A DNA stretch of 64,000 nt from Colwellia sp. MB3u-45 (GCF_014077005.1 NZ_JACGVC010000049.1:124001-188000), one strand, 5' to 3'. Shown: positions 45,631 through 54,788, numbered from the stretch's first letter. The notes: generated by a model from the sequence alone, not told the origin. Numbers and translations: made by a program.

Positions 45631-46683
45631 ATGCCGACTGGTAACACAAATAAGATCAAAACGGTTAAGAGAATCGCTATTTTAACCAGCGGTGGTGACG
45701 CACCAGGTATGAATGCTGCTATTAGAGCTATTGTGATTGCCGCACAGCATTACCAAATAGCAGTGATGGGTTTTTATGCCGGTTTTAACGGCTTGATTGA
45801 CGATATGTCAGTGCCACTTAGCGTTAAAGACGTCGCAAATATTATTCAAAAAGGCGGTACTATTTTAAAAAGCGCGCGCTGCCCCGCGATGAAAACACCC
45901 TTAGGTATAACGCAAGCAGCAAGCACTCTGTTAAAAGAAAAAATTGACGCCTTAATTGTTATTGGTGGTGATGGCTCATTTGCTGGCTCAATCGCCTTGC
46001 AGCAAGAGTGGTCTGGTCAAGTTATTGGTATTCCTGCCACCATTGATAACGATATTGACGGTAGCGATTTTACTATAGGTTTTTCAACCGCTATCAATAC
46101 CGCTATAGAAGCAATAGATAAAATTCGCGATACGGCAGAAGCATTTGAACGCATTTTTATTGTTGAATTAATGGGCCGTCATAGTGGTCATATTACTTTT
46201 AATGTTGGTATTGCTTGTGCCGCTGAACAAGTTATTTCATTTGAAAATTTTGCCCATAATAATCAAACAAAGGGTGAGCAAGAAAAACTACTCACATTAG
46301 CGCAAGAAATAAAACTCGCTCAAGCCAATAGACATGCCAGCTATATTATTGTCATTGCTGAAAATGTATGGCGAGGGGGTGCCTCTGTGTTAGCTCAACA
46401 GCTACAAGCCATAGCACATATCGATTGCACTGCCTGTATTCTTGGCCATATTCAACGGGGTGGCTCACCGGTTGCCAAAGATCGAATTTTGGCAACCAAA
46501 TTAGGCGTGGGTGCTGTACAAGCCATCATAGCTGGAAAATCAAATGTCATGATTGCAGAGCAAAATAACACTGTGGCTACGGTGGCCTTACAAACAGCCA
46601 TTATGCACCAACAAGGGGTGAGTGAAAGTTTAATACAAGCACAGGAAAATATTTTAGCTTTAACCGCGCAACGTCTTTGTTAA
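45631..46683 (+). CDS. pfkA: 6-phosphofructokinase
   Basis: Phosphorylates fructose 6-phosphate. The 350-residue protein aligns with E. coli PfkA: LTSGGDAPGMNAAIR near 19-33, VIGGDGSFAGS near 110, PATIDNDIDGSD near 134 and MGRHSGHIT near 178. The residue before TIDND is Ala, where ATP enzymes have Gly and PPi enzymes have Lys, so ATP use is more likely. Several effector-site residues of E. coli PfkA (Arg25, Arg54, Lys211, Lys213) look replaced, suggesting weak or different allostery (inference by hand alignment). Its presence gives this organism a full glycolysis besides the Entner-Doudoroff operon. Confidence 0.9.
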   Translation: MPTGNTNKIKTVKRIAILTSGGDAPGMNAAIRAIVIAAQHYQIAVMGFYAGFNGLIDDMSVPLSVKDVANIIQKGGTILKSARCPAMKTPLGITQAASTLLKEKIDALIVIGGDGSFAGSIALQQEWSGQVIGIPATIDNDIDGSDFTIGFSTAINTAIEAIDKIRDTAEAFERIFIVELMGRHSGHITFNVGIACAAEQVISFENFAHNNQTKGEQEKLLTLAQEIKLAQANRHASYIIVIAENVWRGGASVLAQQLQAIAHIDCTACILGHIQRGGSPVAKDRILATKLGVGAVQAIIAGKSNVMIAEQNNTVATVALQTAIMHQQGVSESLIQAQENILALTAQRLC

Positions 46684-46765
46684 GCTATCGTTTTGTTTGT
46701 ATTTATTTGGTATTGTTAAGTCATTAAAATTTGGCTTAGTTTGCATTATTTAAGCGTATTTTCTG

Positions 46766-46791
46766 AAGCTATTTACTGGAGCTATTTACTG
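46766..46791. repeat. Tandem duplication of a 13-bp unit
   Basis: AGCTATTTACTG occurs twice with a 13-bp period in the gap between pfkA and the LysR gene. Confidence 0.75.
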
Positions 46792-46826
46792 AACAAAAGT
46801 TTTTTGAGTAAACTTTCAGATTTTTC

Positions 46827-47747
46827 TTAACGGTTTTTGATGAGCAATCTTGCTTGTTGTTGATCAAAAAACTGTTCGAGAAAATCAATTAAAAGCCGCA
46901 ATTTTTTTGACGTGGCAGCCCCAGGCGGAAATACCCCATAAACGTCAATGGCTTTAAGCTGGTAATCGTCTAATACCGTTTGCAAACGCCCTGCTTTAAT
47001 TTTTGGCCAAGCATCATAGGTTGGGATCCGCCCTAAACCATGGCCACCCTCAACAAAAGCCGTTCTTGCCGTAGCATTATTGGTGGTTATTGTGCCTTTT
47101 ATATCAACGGTATATGACCGACCTGACTTTTCTAGTGTTAACTTATTACTGGCCAGTTTATAAACAACCCAATTATGTTGGCTTAATTCACTTGGCTTTT
47201 CGGGGCGACCATATTGCTCAAAGTAGTCTGGTGAGCCACAGAGGCAGGTTGCTAACACAGCAAGCTTTCGTGCTTGCAAGCCAGAATCGGCTAAAGGCGC
47301 TCCTCTAATAGCCAAATCAATCCCTTCTTTGACAATATTAACCACTTCATCTGTCAGCATGATGTCGAGTTCAATTTTCGGGTAAATATGACGAAATTTA
47401 TCTAATGCCGGCACAATAGTATGCAGGCCAACACTTACCGGGCAGGTGATCTTAAGTCGGCCCTCAGGTTCATTTTTAACGTTTTCAATTTGTTGATTAG
47501 CAGCGCTAGCCTGCTGAGCAATAATATGACATCGTTGATAATAATCGTTACCTGCTTGTGTTAAGGCAATAGAACGCGTTGAGCGATTCAAGAGCGTAAT
47601 ACCAAGCTGAGTCTCAAGTTTTTTAATATGGTAGCTCACTACCGCCCTAGAAAGCCCAATATGTTTTGCTGCCGCGCTAAAACTGCCTTGCTCGACCACA
47701 TGCGAAAAAACCACCATACTTTTTAATTGCTCAAAAGAAATATCCAC
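46827..47747 (-). CDS. LysR-family transcriptional regulator
   Basis: This 306-residue LysR regulator has an N-terminal winged helix (about 1-65; SFSAAAKHIGLSRAVVSYHIKKLE split near 20-43) and a C-terminal substrate-binding domain of the CrgA/YhjC type (VGLHTIVPALDKF near 107). It is divergent, across a 493-bp region, from a DJ-1/PfpI gene, which LysR proteins of this branch often control. The inducer is not known. Confidence 0.88.
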   Translation of the reverse strand: MDISFEQLKSMVVFSHVVEQGSFSAAAKHIGLSRAVVSYHIKKLETQLGITLLNRSTRSIALTQAGNDYYQRCHIIAQQASAANQQIENVKNEPEGRLKITCPVSVGLHTIVPALDKFRHIYPKIELDIMLTDEVVNIVKEGIDLAIRGAPLADSGLQARKLAVLATCLCGSPDYFEQYGRPEKPSELSQHNWVVYKLASNKLTLEKSGRSYTVDIKGTITTNNATARTAFVEGGHGLGRIPTYDAWPKIKAGRLQTVLDDYQLKAIDVYGVFPPGAATSKKLRLLIDFLEQFFDQQQARLLIKNR

Positions 47748-48240
47748 TTAGTCCCCTTATTAGTAGTCACTCTTATTAAAAATTTTACTCAACAAATATT
47801 TTTACTGTAGCCAATGGATAAAATAATTGACCAATAGTTAATAAAGATAACGGGGCAAATCAAGCCACCCTATTGATACTTCTATGGATATAAGCCAATA
47901 GCACAATGCAGGATAATATTATCAAGTAATACTTACCTATGTCATTGCGCACCAGCATAAAGTTTACTATGTTGAGGTTTGAAGTTGAGATTTGAAGCTG
48001 AGATTTGAAGCTGACCACTTAACTGGTCACTTAATTAATCGGCTTGCTACAACTTACACTTAATACATTGTATCAATAATTAAAACAATGTTGTCAAATT
48101 TATCTGCATTGTATTAAAAGCAGTTAAGCATATACTTGACGCATGAATGAGATGCATCAATAGGCACTCACAGAAAGTTTACTTTGAAATTAACTACTTT
48201 CAACAATAAGCACCTTATTAACTAGCATAGGAAAATTTAA
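47748..48240. other. Divergent promoter region with a 13-bp tandem repeat
   Basis: It separates the LysR and PfpI genes. It contains a 13-bp x3 tandem repeat (47972-48010) followed by a GACCA...TGGTC hairpin (about 48013-48028). A LysR-type T-N11-A site could not be singled out. Confidence 0.5.
47972..48010. repeat. Tandem repeat, three copies of a 13-bp unit
   Basis: Units TTGAGGTTTGAAG, TTGAGATTTGAAG and CTGAGATTTGAAG. It lies between divergent genes and may affect operator spacing. Confidence 0.85.
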
Positions 48241-48936
48241 ATGACTGTAACAAATACAACTAACGTATTAATGGTAATAACTTCACATGACAAGCTAGGT
48301 AACACAGGTGAAAAAACTGGTTTCTGGTTAGAAGAGTTTGCTTCACCTTATTATCAATTAATTGACGCAGGCTTCAGTGTCACATTAGCCTCACCCTTAG
48401 GTGGACAGCCGCCGTTAGACCCAAAAAGTGCCGAAGCTGACTTTCAAACTGATGCCACTCGTCGTTTTGAGCAAGACAAAGAAAACCAAGCAGTATTGGC
48501 AACAACAACCAAGTTAGAGCTGATTGATGCGAACGATTACGCCGCTGTTTTTTATCCTGGTGGTCACGGTCCAATGTGGGATTTAACCACCAACCAAAAA
48601 TCAATTGCCTTGATCTCAGCATTTATCGAGCAAAATAAGCCAGTAGCTGTAGTTTGTCATTCAACGTCAGTATTGCTTAATGTTAAAGATAAAAATGGCG
48701 CTGCAATCGTACAAGGTAAAAAAATAACAGGTTTTACTAACAGTGAAGAAGACGCAGTACAATTAACCGACATTGTACCTTTTTTACTAGAAGACGAGCT
48801 AGTTAAGCAAGGCGCCAACTACCAAAAAGGCGACGACTGGGCATCATTCGTTGTTGAAGATAGCGGTATTATCAGTGGTCAAAACCCAGCAAGTTCAAGC
48901 GAAGTAGCCACACGTTTAATCAAGCAATTAAGCTAA
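48241..48936 (+). CDS. DJ-1/PfpI-family protein (Hsp31-like glyoxalase/chaperone type)
   Basis: Cytosolic 231-residue protein with the type 1 glutamine amidotransferase-like fold. The nucleophile Cys lies in the elbow AVVCHSTSVLL near residue 138, followed by a His as in Hsp31. The acidic partner is in GEKTGFWLEEF near residue 21. Relatives act as glyoxalases or stress chaperones. It is likely regulated by the divergent LysR protein; a terminator follows. Confidence 0.88.
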   Translation: MTVTNTTNVLMVITSHDKLGNTGEKTGFWLEEFASPYYQLIDAGFSVTLASPLGGQPPLDPKSAEADFQTDATRRFEQDKENQAVLATTTKLELIDANDYAAVFYPGGHGPMWDLTTNQKSIALISAFIEQNKPVAVVCHSTSVLLNVKDKNGAAIVQGKKITGFTNSEEDAVQLTDIVPFLLEDELVKQGANYQKGDDWASFVVEDSGIISGQNPASSSEVATRLIKQLS

Positions 48937-48971
48937 CAGCTTAACGCTACAGAAAGTAAAGCAGCATAATT

Positions 48972-49005
48972 TAAAGACACGGGTGTAAAGCTCGTGTCTT
49001 TTTAT
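48972..49005 (+). terminator. Terminator of the PfpI-family gene
   Basis: AAAGACACG (48973-48981) and CGTGTCTTT (48993-49001) with an 11-nt loop and a T-run. Confidence 0.82.
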
Positions 49006-49074
49006 TAGTTTCTGGGTGGTTAAGCTTGTAATATCAAAGCTGATACGCCTTGAAATTAAGTCAAGTTCGCTTGC

Positions 49075-49091
49075 AAGTCGACCTTGACCCC
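49075..49091 (+). repeat. Dispersed motif AAGTCGACCTTGACCCC
   Basis: It differs from the copy at 17194-17210 at two positions. It lies in decayed DNA. Confidence 0.45.
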
Positions 49092-49351
49092 TTTAATGTC
49101 ATCGCGATTGCACAGCTTATCTAGCCCTAAGTAACGATAACCTACTAGTCCGGCCATAGTGTCACCTTTTAATGACTCTGGTCATTTATATTCAAACGGA
49201 TTAGCGCGGGTAGATAAAAGACAATTCGCTTCTTGAGTATCGCCATGTGTCTATTGGTAATTAGTCTCACTGGGATGGTCATGCCAATAATGTGGTGATT
49301 AAGCTTAAATCAATAACCCGCCTAATGAAATTATTGCAGAAATGAGTTTCC

Positions 49352-49801
49352 TTACAGTTTATTGAATTCTTCTAGCCATTCACTGAAGCTAGGTGATACT
49401 TTTTTCACTGTATGAAATTGGTGGTCAAAAAACCAAACGGGTATATCTATCTGCTGGCGTTCACAATCACTCAGTTTGAAACAAAACATGTTGCCCTTAC
49501 AGTCAGAGGCAAACAAAACATGGCCTTTGGGCATGCCACTCATTTCATATAATTTGGATAATGAATAGACATCTTCAAGACTTAAAAAATCTTGTACCTC
49601 AGATATATCGACACCTAAATCACATATTCTGCTTAACACATTCGGTGTGTGCACCAAGCCATAATTTGATAGTAAATATTTATAGCTGTTAGGGAGAATA
49701 GCCGCTAATCGTTGTTCAAGTTCTGCTATATCAGCGTTATCGATTGGGGTCATCGATTCTTTGCTGGCCCAATTTTTTACAAAAAGATCAATACTGTGCA
49801 T
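49352..49801 (-). CDS. SMI1/KNR4-family protein
   Basis: This 149-residue protein has a SMI1/KNR4 (SUKH) fold: IAELEQRLAAILPNSYKYLLSNYG near residues 25-48, split here by no gap, and an FASDCKGNMFCF strand near residue 97. SUKH proteins often are immunity proteins against polymorphic toxins, but many are orphans. No toxin gene is adjacent, so its partner, if any, is elsewhere. It is complete and lies beside decayed DNA. Confidence 0.75.
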   Translation of the reverse strand: MHSIDLFVKNWASKESMTPIDNADIAELEQRLAAILPNSYKYLLSNYGLVHTPNVLSRICDLGVDISEVQDFLSLEDVYSLSKLYEMSGMPKGHVLFASDCKGNMFCFKLSDCERQQIDIPVWFFDHQFHTVKKVSPSFSEWLEEFNKL

Positions 49802-49958
49802 TTAGAAAATTCCAGAAGTAACGACTATTATATAGCTGTAGATTTTGGTTGATAATTAGCATCGCCGCTGAAAAAGCCAACTGTTACTTGTTATATCTTA
49901 AATAAAACATTCACAGCGGCTTATATTATTTAGCTTGGTGCTTGTCCCGTTAAAGCGC

Positions 49959-50402
49959 TTAACAAATCGCTATTAACATAGATTGTCCTAACTCGATATA
50001 AGCACTAGCATCTTCACTAATAGCTTTCGATTTAAGATGATCAGCAAAACCTAGTCTGGCAGTCATGGCCAACCAAAATACGGCACTAATGAAACCCACA
50101 ACACGCCATAAAGTAGACTTTGCCCATTTAAGCGCCAAAGTGATAGAAAGTACATAAATGACAAAACCAGCTAATTTTGATGATGCCCAACCATTAACAA
50201 AGGGATACAAATTAAGTGGATTAACGGCAACGAGGTAAATAAAGGTGCAAACAAAAAGCGTATATAAAATATGTGGCCCAATCTTCAGCAGCTTATTATT
50301 GACTTTATCAGAGCCTTTCATTGTTAAGATAAAATTAATCATGAAAAAGATAAAAGTAAGCATAATTATAGTCAGATGGGTGTGCTTAACTATCATGTAC
50401 AT
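49959..50402 (-). CDS. SirB2-like membrane protein
   Basis: This 147-residue protein has four hydrophobic helices. The N-terminal MIVKHTHLTIIMLTFIFFMINF segment, and the GPHILYTLFV stretch near 44, fit SirB2 membrane proteins, of unknown function. The start at 50402 or two codons later (50396) cannot be distinguished. The gene stands alone. Confidence 0.7.
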   Translation of the reverse strand: MYMIVKHTHLTIIMLTFIFFMINFILTMKGSDKVNNKLLKIGPHILYTLFVCTFIYLVAVNPLNLYPFVNGWASSKLAGFVIYVLSITLALKWAKSTLWRVVGFISAVFWLAMTARLGFADHLKSKAISEDASAYIELGQSMLIAIC

Positions 50403-50556
50403 ATGGTTGATCCCTAAAGTGCTTTTATTTATTACTAAGACCTGCAGTATATCTTTTGTTTGAGTCAGGCAACACCATAACGCTTATATTAATTCTCTCA
50501 ATTCTCTCAATTAGCTCAAACGCGTTAGCCTTGACTTATTAATAAATGAAGGCTCA

Positions 50557-51381
50557 CTAGGCAACCACGGCTTTTTTAACCTTTTCTTTATAACTGCGGC
50601 TAACTTTTAACTCTTTGCCGTTTGTCATCACTAAATAGTATTCACCATTGAGCTGGCTGCAAAACTTATCAATATAACTTTTGTTCACTATGGTAGAGCG
50701 GTGGCTGCGTAAAAATCGTCGAGGGTCTAACACTGCTTCAAGTTGTTTCATGGTTTTACGAAGAATATGCGTGTTATCGTCAGTATGAACACACATATAA
50801 TCGCCGGCAGCGTCAATCCATAAAATATCTTTTACCGGCACTCGGCTAACTTCACCGGCATCTTTTATCGCTAATACATCAGAATAACTCGACACACTGA
50901 CCGGTTCGTTATTTTCTAGCTCTTGTAAAATTGTTTCACAATCGTTACCGGTAACGTCACTCACTAAACGCACTAATTTTGACTTATGAAGGGCATTAAC
51001 TTCACTACTGATACTTTGGCGTATTTTATCTAAGGTTTGAGCAAGACGTTGTTCGTCAGCGGGTTTAAGTAGATAATCCTGTGCATGTACTTCAAAAGCC
51101 TGCATAGCGTATTGGTCAAAAGCGGTAACAAATACCACCATAGGTAAATGCAAACCCTGTGCAATAATTGCTTCAACGACTTCAAAACCATTTAAGCCCG
51201 GCATTTGAATATCAAGAAATATTAAGTCAGGTTGATAGGTTCTAACGGCTTCTAATGCTTCTCTGCCGTTAGTACATTGGGCAATAATGTTGATGTCTTT
51301 GTGCTCTTGCAGACGAACCGCTAAGCCTTTTCTAGCGAGGGGTTCATCATCAACAATTATGGTGTTGAGCTGTTTGCTCAT
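50557..51381 (-). CDS. LytTR-family response regulator
   Basis: Cytosolic 274-residue response regulator. The receiver domain spans about 1-125: acidic pair IIVDDEPLARKG near residues 9-20, phosphoacceptor Asp in LIFLDIQMPG near residue 56, and Lys in DYLLKPADE near 105. The LytTR DNA-binding domain is at 165-270. It overlaps the histidine kinase gene by 4 bp (ATGA), so the pair is cotranslated. The AlgR/LytR-type target is unknown. Confidence 0.9.
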   Translation of the reverse strand: MSKQLNTIIVDDEPLARKGLAVRLQEHKDINIIAQCTNGREALEAVRTYQPDLIFLDIQMPGLNGFEVVEAIIAQGLHLPMVVFVTAFDQYAMQAFEVHAQDYLLKPADEQRLAQTLDKIRQSISSEVNALHKSKLVRLVSDVTGNDCETILQELENNEPVSVSSYSDVLAIKDAGEVSRVPVKDILWIDAAGDYMCVHTDDNTHILRKTMKQLEAVLDPRRFLRSHRSTIVNKSYIDKFCSQLNGEYYLVMTNGKELKVSRSYKEKVKKAVVA

Positions 51382-52463
51382 ATTCGACCGCCAACTTCAT
51401 AAGGAATTCGTATACTGATTTTAACACCAGTGGGTATATTGTTGGCAACAACTAACGAAAAATCATTCTGATATAAAGCTTGCAATCGTTCTCGGGTATT
51501 GACCAAACCAACACCATTTTCACGAAATAAGTTACCATTTTTGATTTCTGCCCCTGGGCCATTATCAGCCAACTCAATCAGTAAATCGTTACCAAAACGA
51601 TGCACAGACACATTAATTGCGCCGCCTTGCTCTTGTACTGCTACCGCATGTTTTATTGAGTTTTCAGCTAAAGGTTGTAATATCATGCTCGGCACTAAGG
51701 CCAAGTTGCAGTCGCTAGCCACATTAAATGTGACTTGTAAGCGCTCTTCAAAACGTACTTTTTCAATGTCTAAATAAAGTCTTAGGGCTTGCAACTCACT
51801 GTCGAGTGTTACTCGCTTCATAGGGTCTTTGTCCAGCGAGTAACGTAAAAACTCACTTAACTTAGTGACCATACCATTGGCGGTTTTGTTTTCTTGTACC
51901 AAAATTAGCGTTGATATCGCGTTTAGGGTATTAAACAAAAAGTGAGGGTTAAGCTGATAACGCAGCATTTTTAACTGTGCTTGATGGGCAACCGCATTGG
52001 CACGTAATACATTCTGTTTTTCTTTTTGCAGCATTTGATAATATTTAGTACCAAAATATAAAGCACTCCAACTTAAAATAATGAAGAAGGATAATAGACT
52101 GTTTTTTGTGTAATAAAGCCAAAAATCAGGGCGATAGCCGTGCTTGTATATTTCCCAATAGTTAATATTTTTTACCACTTGCCATAATACGCCGGTACAA
52201 TAAGAGGTTAATATCACCACGATGGCGATTTTTAACGGTGTGAAATTCCAAACACGACGATAAATATACCTTAGCGGAACCGTAAATAACCAACCGGCAT
52301 AGGCATTCAATAAGATAATAATCAGAAAAATATCGCGTAAATCGTGCAGTAATGAACCTAAATAATGTACTAAGGCAAAACCACACCAGCCAGCTGTATG
52401 AACCAACCAAAATAAGCGATTTCTATTTTCTACAAACTCTTTCCAATTCACACAAGACACCAA
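51378..52463 (-). CDS. Sensor histidine kinase of the LytS/YehU type
   Basis: Inner-membrane histidine kinase of 361 residues with about four helices in the N-terminal 130 residues. The His_kinase domain has LNPHFLFNTLNAIS near residues 172-185, holding the phospho-acceptor His. The ATPase motifs are PLAENSIKHAV near 279 and DNGPGAE near 305. The start is a TTG (52463), or a GTG one codon later; there is no clear ribosome site. No sensory domain beyond the membrane part is visible. Partner is the LytTR regulator. Confidence 0.88.
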   Translation of the reverse strand: MVSCVNWKEFVENRNRLFWLVHTAGWCGFALVHYLGSLLHDLRDIFLIIILLNAYAGWLFTVPLRYIYRRVWNFTPLKIAIVVILTSYCTGVLWQVVKNINYWEIYKHGYRPDFWLYYTKNSLLSFFIILSWSALYFGTKYYQMLQKEKQNVLRANAVAHQAQLKMLRYQLNPHFLFNTLNAISTLILVQENKTANGMVTKLSEFLRYSLDKDPMKRVTLDSELQALRLYLDIEKVRFEERLQVTFNVASDCNLALVPSMILQPLAENSIKHAVAVQEQGGAINVSVHRFGNDLLIELADNGPGAEIKNGNLFRENGVGLVNTRERLQALYQNDFSLVVANNIPTGVKISIRIPYEVGGRI

Positions 52464-52536
52464 TAAGTGGGGTTAGTGCAATTATGCGCTAAGCACACGA
52501 TGCTAGCACTACCACTAATCTTAAGATTTGTACGTC

Positions 52537-53616
52537 TTATCTCATTTCATCTAAGAGCCTATTTACCTGTGGATGCCTAGTTGCCAGTAACATTAATTGC
52601 TTTATTGACAATATTTTGTACTTTATTAACTGACGGCCCTGATATTGAGATAAATACCATAAACTATTGATTAAAATTGAAAAATCAAAATAACACGTAA
52701 CTAGTAGTGGCGAAATGTTACTGTTTTTCTGTGTACTCTCTGTTAAATTGTCGATATTTTTTGTTAATTTTTGTTGCTGATTTAAGCGCGTTAATGCTTG
52801 CTGATAGAGCGAAGTAATCATTTCAACTTTACTACTATTAATACTATTAACGGCCATTAGCATGCCAAGGTCATACGCTATTGGTGCGATACATGCACAT
52901 TCAAAATCAATTATTTTATATAAATTTTCTGGGTTTTTAGCCTCATTTTTCAGCGCTATAATATTGCTGTAATTAGCGTCACCATGGCAAAAAACTTGCC
53001 TAGTGTGCTGCACTATTTTATGAGTTTCGGCCAAGTTTTGTTGAAAGACATTGACTAAGGATTTTAGCGCCTGATGTTGAGTAGAGCTAAGTACTATATT
53101 TTGTAATAATTGCTCAATAGTGGCGGATATATCCAGACTCGGTAAGTAAGACTGTTTTGATAGCTGATCATCGGTTAGTGATATTTTTTGTGTTAAGTTT
53201 TGAGGATTGCTGTGACTACTTTCGCTCTTACTACTAGTACCTGACAGAGCAATGTTATGACAGCGCGCCAATAGCGCTATTGTGACGACTAACTTTTCTT
53301 CTTCACTCTGCTTGCCATTATCTAGCCCCTGACCTGCTATAAACTCAGTAATTAACCAGTTTCGTCCAACATATATTAGCTTAGGAGAAATGCCAGCTCT
53401 GGCCGCGAATTGGCTCGCTAAAGGCTCTATACTGTCCGCGATTAAATACTTGGCAAAATAGGTTTTATTGTCATAATTAACTTGAAAACAAGGCTGGCTT
53501 AATCCCGCATTAATGACACTAATATTATCTACCTTGAGATTAAAACAAGGTAGATGGCTTAATTTTAGTGCTAGCGATTGTTGCTGCGGGTCTATTATTG
53601 CTTGATCAAATGTCAA
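52537..53616 (-). CDS. Kinase of the APH/choline kinase fold, probable thiamine kinase
   Basis: This 359-residue cytosolic protein has the phosphotransferase motifs HGDANYSNII near residue 213 and IDFECAC near 239, typical of APH-type kinases (COG0510). N-lobe Lys is in YFAKYL near residue 57. Thiamine kinase ThiK of E. coli is of this fold, and the gene is the last in a thiamine-riboswitch operon, so thiamine is its likely substrate. The protein carries a Ser-rich insert near 130-150. The assignment is by fold and context. Confidence 0.75.
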   Translation of the reverse strand: MTFDQAIIDPQQQSLALKLSHLPCFNLKVDNISVINAGLSQPCFQVNYDNKTYFAKYLIADSIEPLASQFAARAGISPKLIYVGRNWLITEFIAGQGLDNGKQSEEEKLVVTIALLARCHNIALSGTSSKSESSHSNPQNLTQKISLTDDQLSKQSYLPSLDISATIEQLLQNIVLSSTQHQALKSLVNVFQQNLAETHKIVQHTRQVFCHGDANYSNIIALKNEAKNPENLYKIIDFECACIAPIAYDLGMLMAVNSINSSKVEMITSLYQQALTRLNQQQKLTKNIDNLTESTQKNSNISPLLVTCYFDFSILINSLWYLSQYQGRQLIKYKILSIKQLMLLATRHPQVNRLLDEMR

Positions 53617-53696
53617 AATGCTTCCTACAAGTTACCACGACTCTAGGTTTTATCAGACACTCTTTTAGCCCTGTGTCCGACTTTTTATCTAACAAG

Positions 53697-54371
53697 CTAT
53701 CCTGCAACAGAATTATTGATGCACAGGTTATTGTGCTCTTGGGTAAATTGCAGTTTATATTGTTTGCGCCATTGCCAATAACCATAAGCCGCTAAGATCA
53801 CGAAGCTGCCAAAGAGTGCTGCTGTTGGGATCAAGCCCTTTTCAACATAGAGATAAATCGATACTAGATCAATCACAATAAAATATAACCAATTCTCTAG
53901 TACCTTTTGGGTAATTAAATAAGTAGCAAACACCGCAAAAACCGTGGTGGCACTATCAAGATATGGAAAATGTGCTGGGGTATAAGTCGCCATTACCCAA
54001 CCTAAAACTAACGACACAAGCGTTAAAAGCACAATAATACGGCTATGGCGTTGTAAGGTCCATTGGCTATACAAAAGCCTATTCGAATCAGTATGGGTCT
54101 TGGAGGGCTTATTTTTATGCCAGCAAAACCAACCATACACAGCCATCAATAAATAATATAACTGCAGCACGCTGTCCATCCAAAGATAAACATCATAAAA
54201 AATAACCGTATATAACACAGTACTTAATATGGCGGCAGGCCAGCACCAAATACTACCTTTTGCCGCTAACACCACATACAGTAATGATGCTACAACCGCG
54301 ATCAACTCTAATAAGGGCAAGGTGGTGAAGTAAGTAACAATTTCACTGGATGCACTGATTGCATTCGCCAT
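53697..54371 (-). CDS. pnuT: PnuC-family permease, probable thiamine transporter PnuT
   Basis: Inner-membrane vitamin permease of the PnuC family, 224 residues with seven hydrophobic helices. The NR-permease type segments are LIAVVASLLYVVLAAKGSIWCWPAA split near 19-43, the YVFLWMD region (YDVYLWMDS) near 60, and the WLYFIVIDLVSIYLYVEKG motif near 168. PnuT is the thiamine-type member. ATG 54371 overlaps the stop of the thiamine-binding protein gene (TAATG). Context: TPP riboswitch operon. Confidence 0.85.
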   Translation of the reverse strand: MANAISASSEIVTYFTTLPLLELIAVVASLLYVVLAAKGSIWCWPAAILSTVLYTVIFYDVYLWMDSVLQLYYLLMAVYGWFCWHKNKPSKTHTDSNRLLYSQWTLQRHSRIIVLLTLVSLVLGWVMATYTPAHFPYLDSATTVFAVFATYLITQKVLENWLYFIVIDLVSIYLYVEKGLIPTAALFGSFVILAAYGYWQWRKQYKLQFTQEHNNLCINNSVAG

Positions 54372-54637
54372 TATGTTTCGGCTTCTACAACAGAGCGATC
54401 GCCACCTATAAACTTGCAAATAAATACCGCAGCATTTAGCGTTTGATGTACATGTTTAATTTCTGCCATCACATGCGCCGTGGCTAAGTCATAATCGCCA
54501 AATACTTGTGTACTCATACCGTTGGTCACTACCTTGAGCCCTGGAACTAAGCGTAAACGTTTAATGAACGCCCATATTTCTGTTTTAAATTTTTCTTCCG
54601 CTAATGGGTATAAACTAATTTCAATTGATATTTTCAT
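54371..54637 (-). CDS. Thiamine-binding protein (YqgV/DUF77-type)
   Basis: Small 88-residue protein of the thiamine_BP (PF01910, YkoF-like) family. Landmarks are ISIEISLYPLAEEKF near residues 3-17 and the GLKVVTNGMSTQVFGDYD segment near 31-48. Relatives bind the thiamine pyrimidine. I chose ATG 54637, which has an AAGAAGAAAG upstream; a longer frame extends to 54736 with no ribosome site. It lies between the TonB receptor and PnuT in the same operon, and may trap thiamine in the cytosol. Confidence 0.82.
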   Translation of the reverse strand: MKISIEISLYPLAEEKFKTEIWAFIKRLRLVPGLKVVTNGMSTQVFGDYDLATAHVMAEIKHVHQTLNAAVFICKFIGGDRSVVEAET

Positions 54638-54788
54638 AAATAACTTTCTTCTTATTTGACCAGTACCACGTTGTAGCCTATTAAACACTTTATCTAATAT
54701 GCTACAACATTCATTGATATGTAAACTATTTGCCAAGACCTAACGGATAGAGGCAAGTTGCTAAGCACAAGTATTGACCTATATTTCC

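Larger units (their letters stand above)
48937..49351. other. Decayed region after the PfpI gene
   Basis: It starts with a terminator (48972-49005), then the motif AAGTCGACCTTGACCCC (49075-49091) and about 260 bp without an intact gene. On the minus strand a 33-codon open frame (49056-49157; starts MAGLVGYRYLGL) is the only coherent piece, and I do not recognise it. It looks like a remnant, possibly of a mobile element. Confidence 0.45.

Noticed and set aside
45631-46683. PPi-dependent phosphofructokinase
   Set aside because: The diagnostic Lys before TIDND is missing (Ala here), and the GGDGS motif is of the ATP type.
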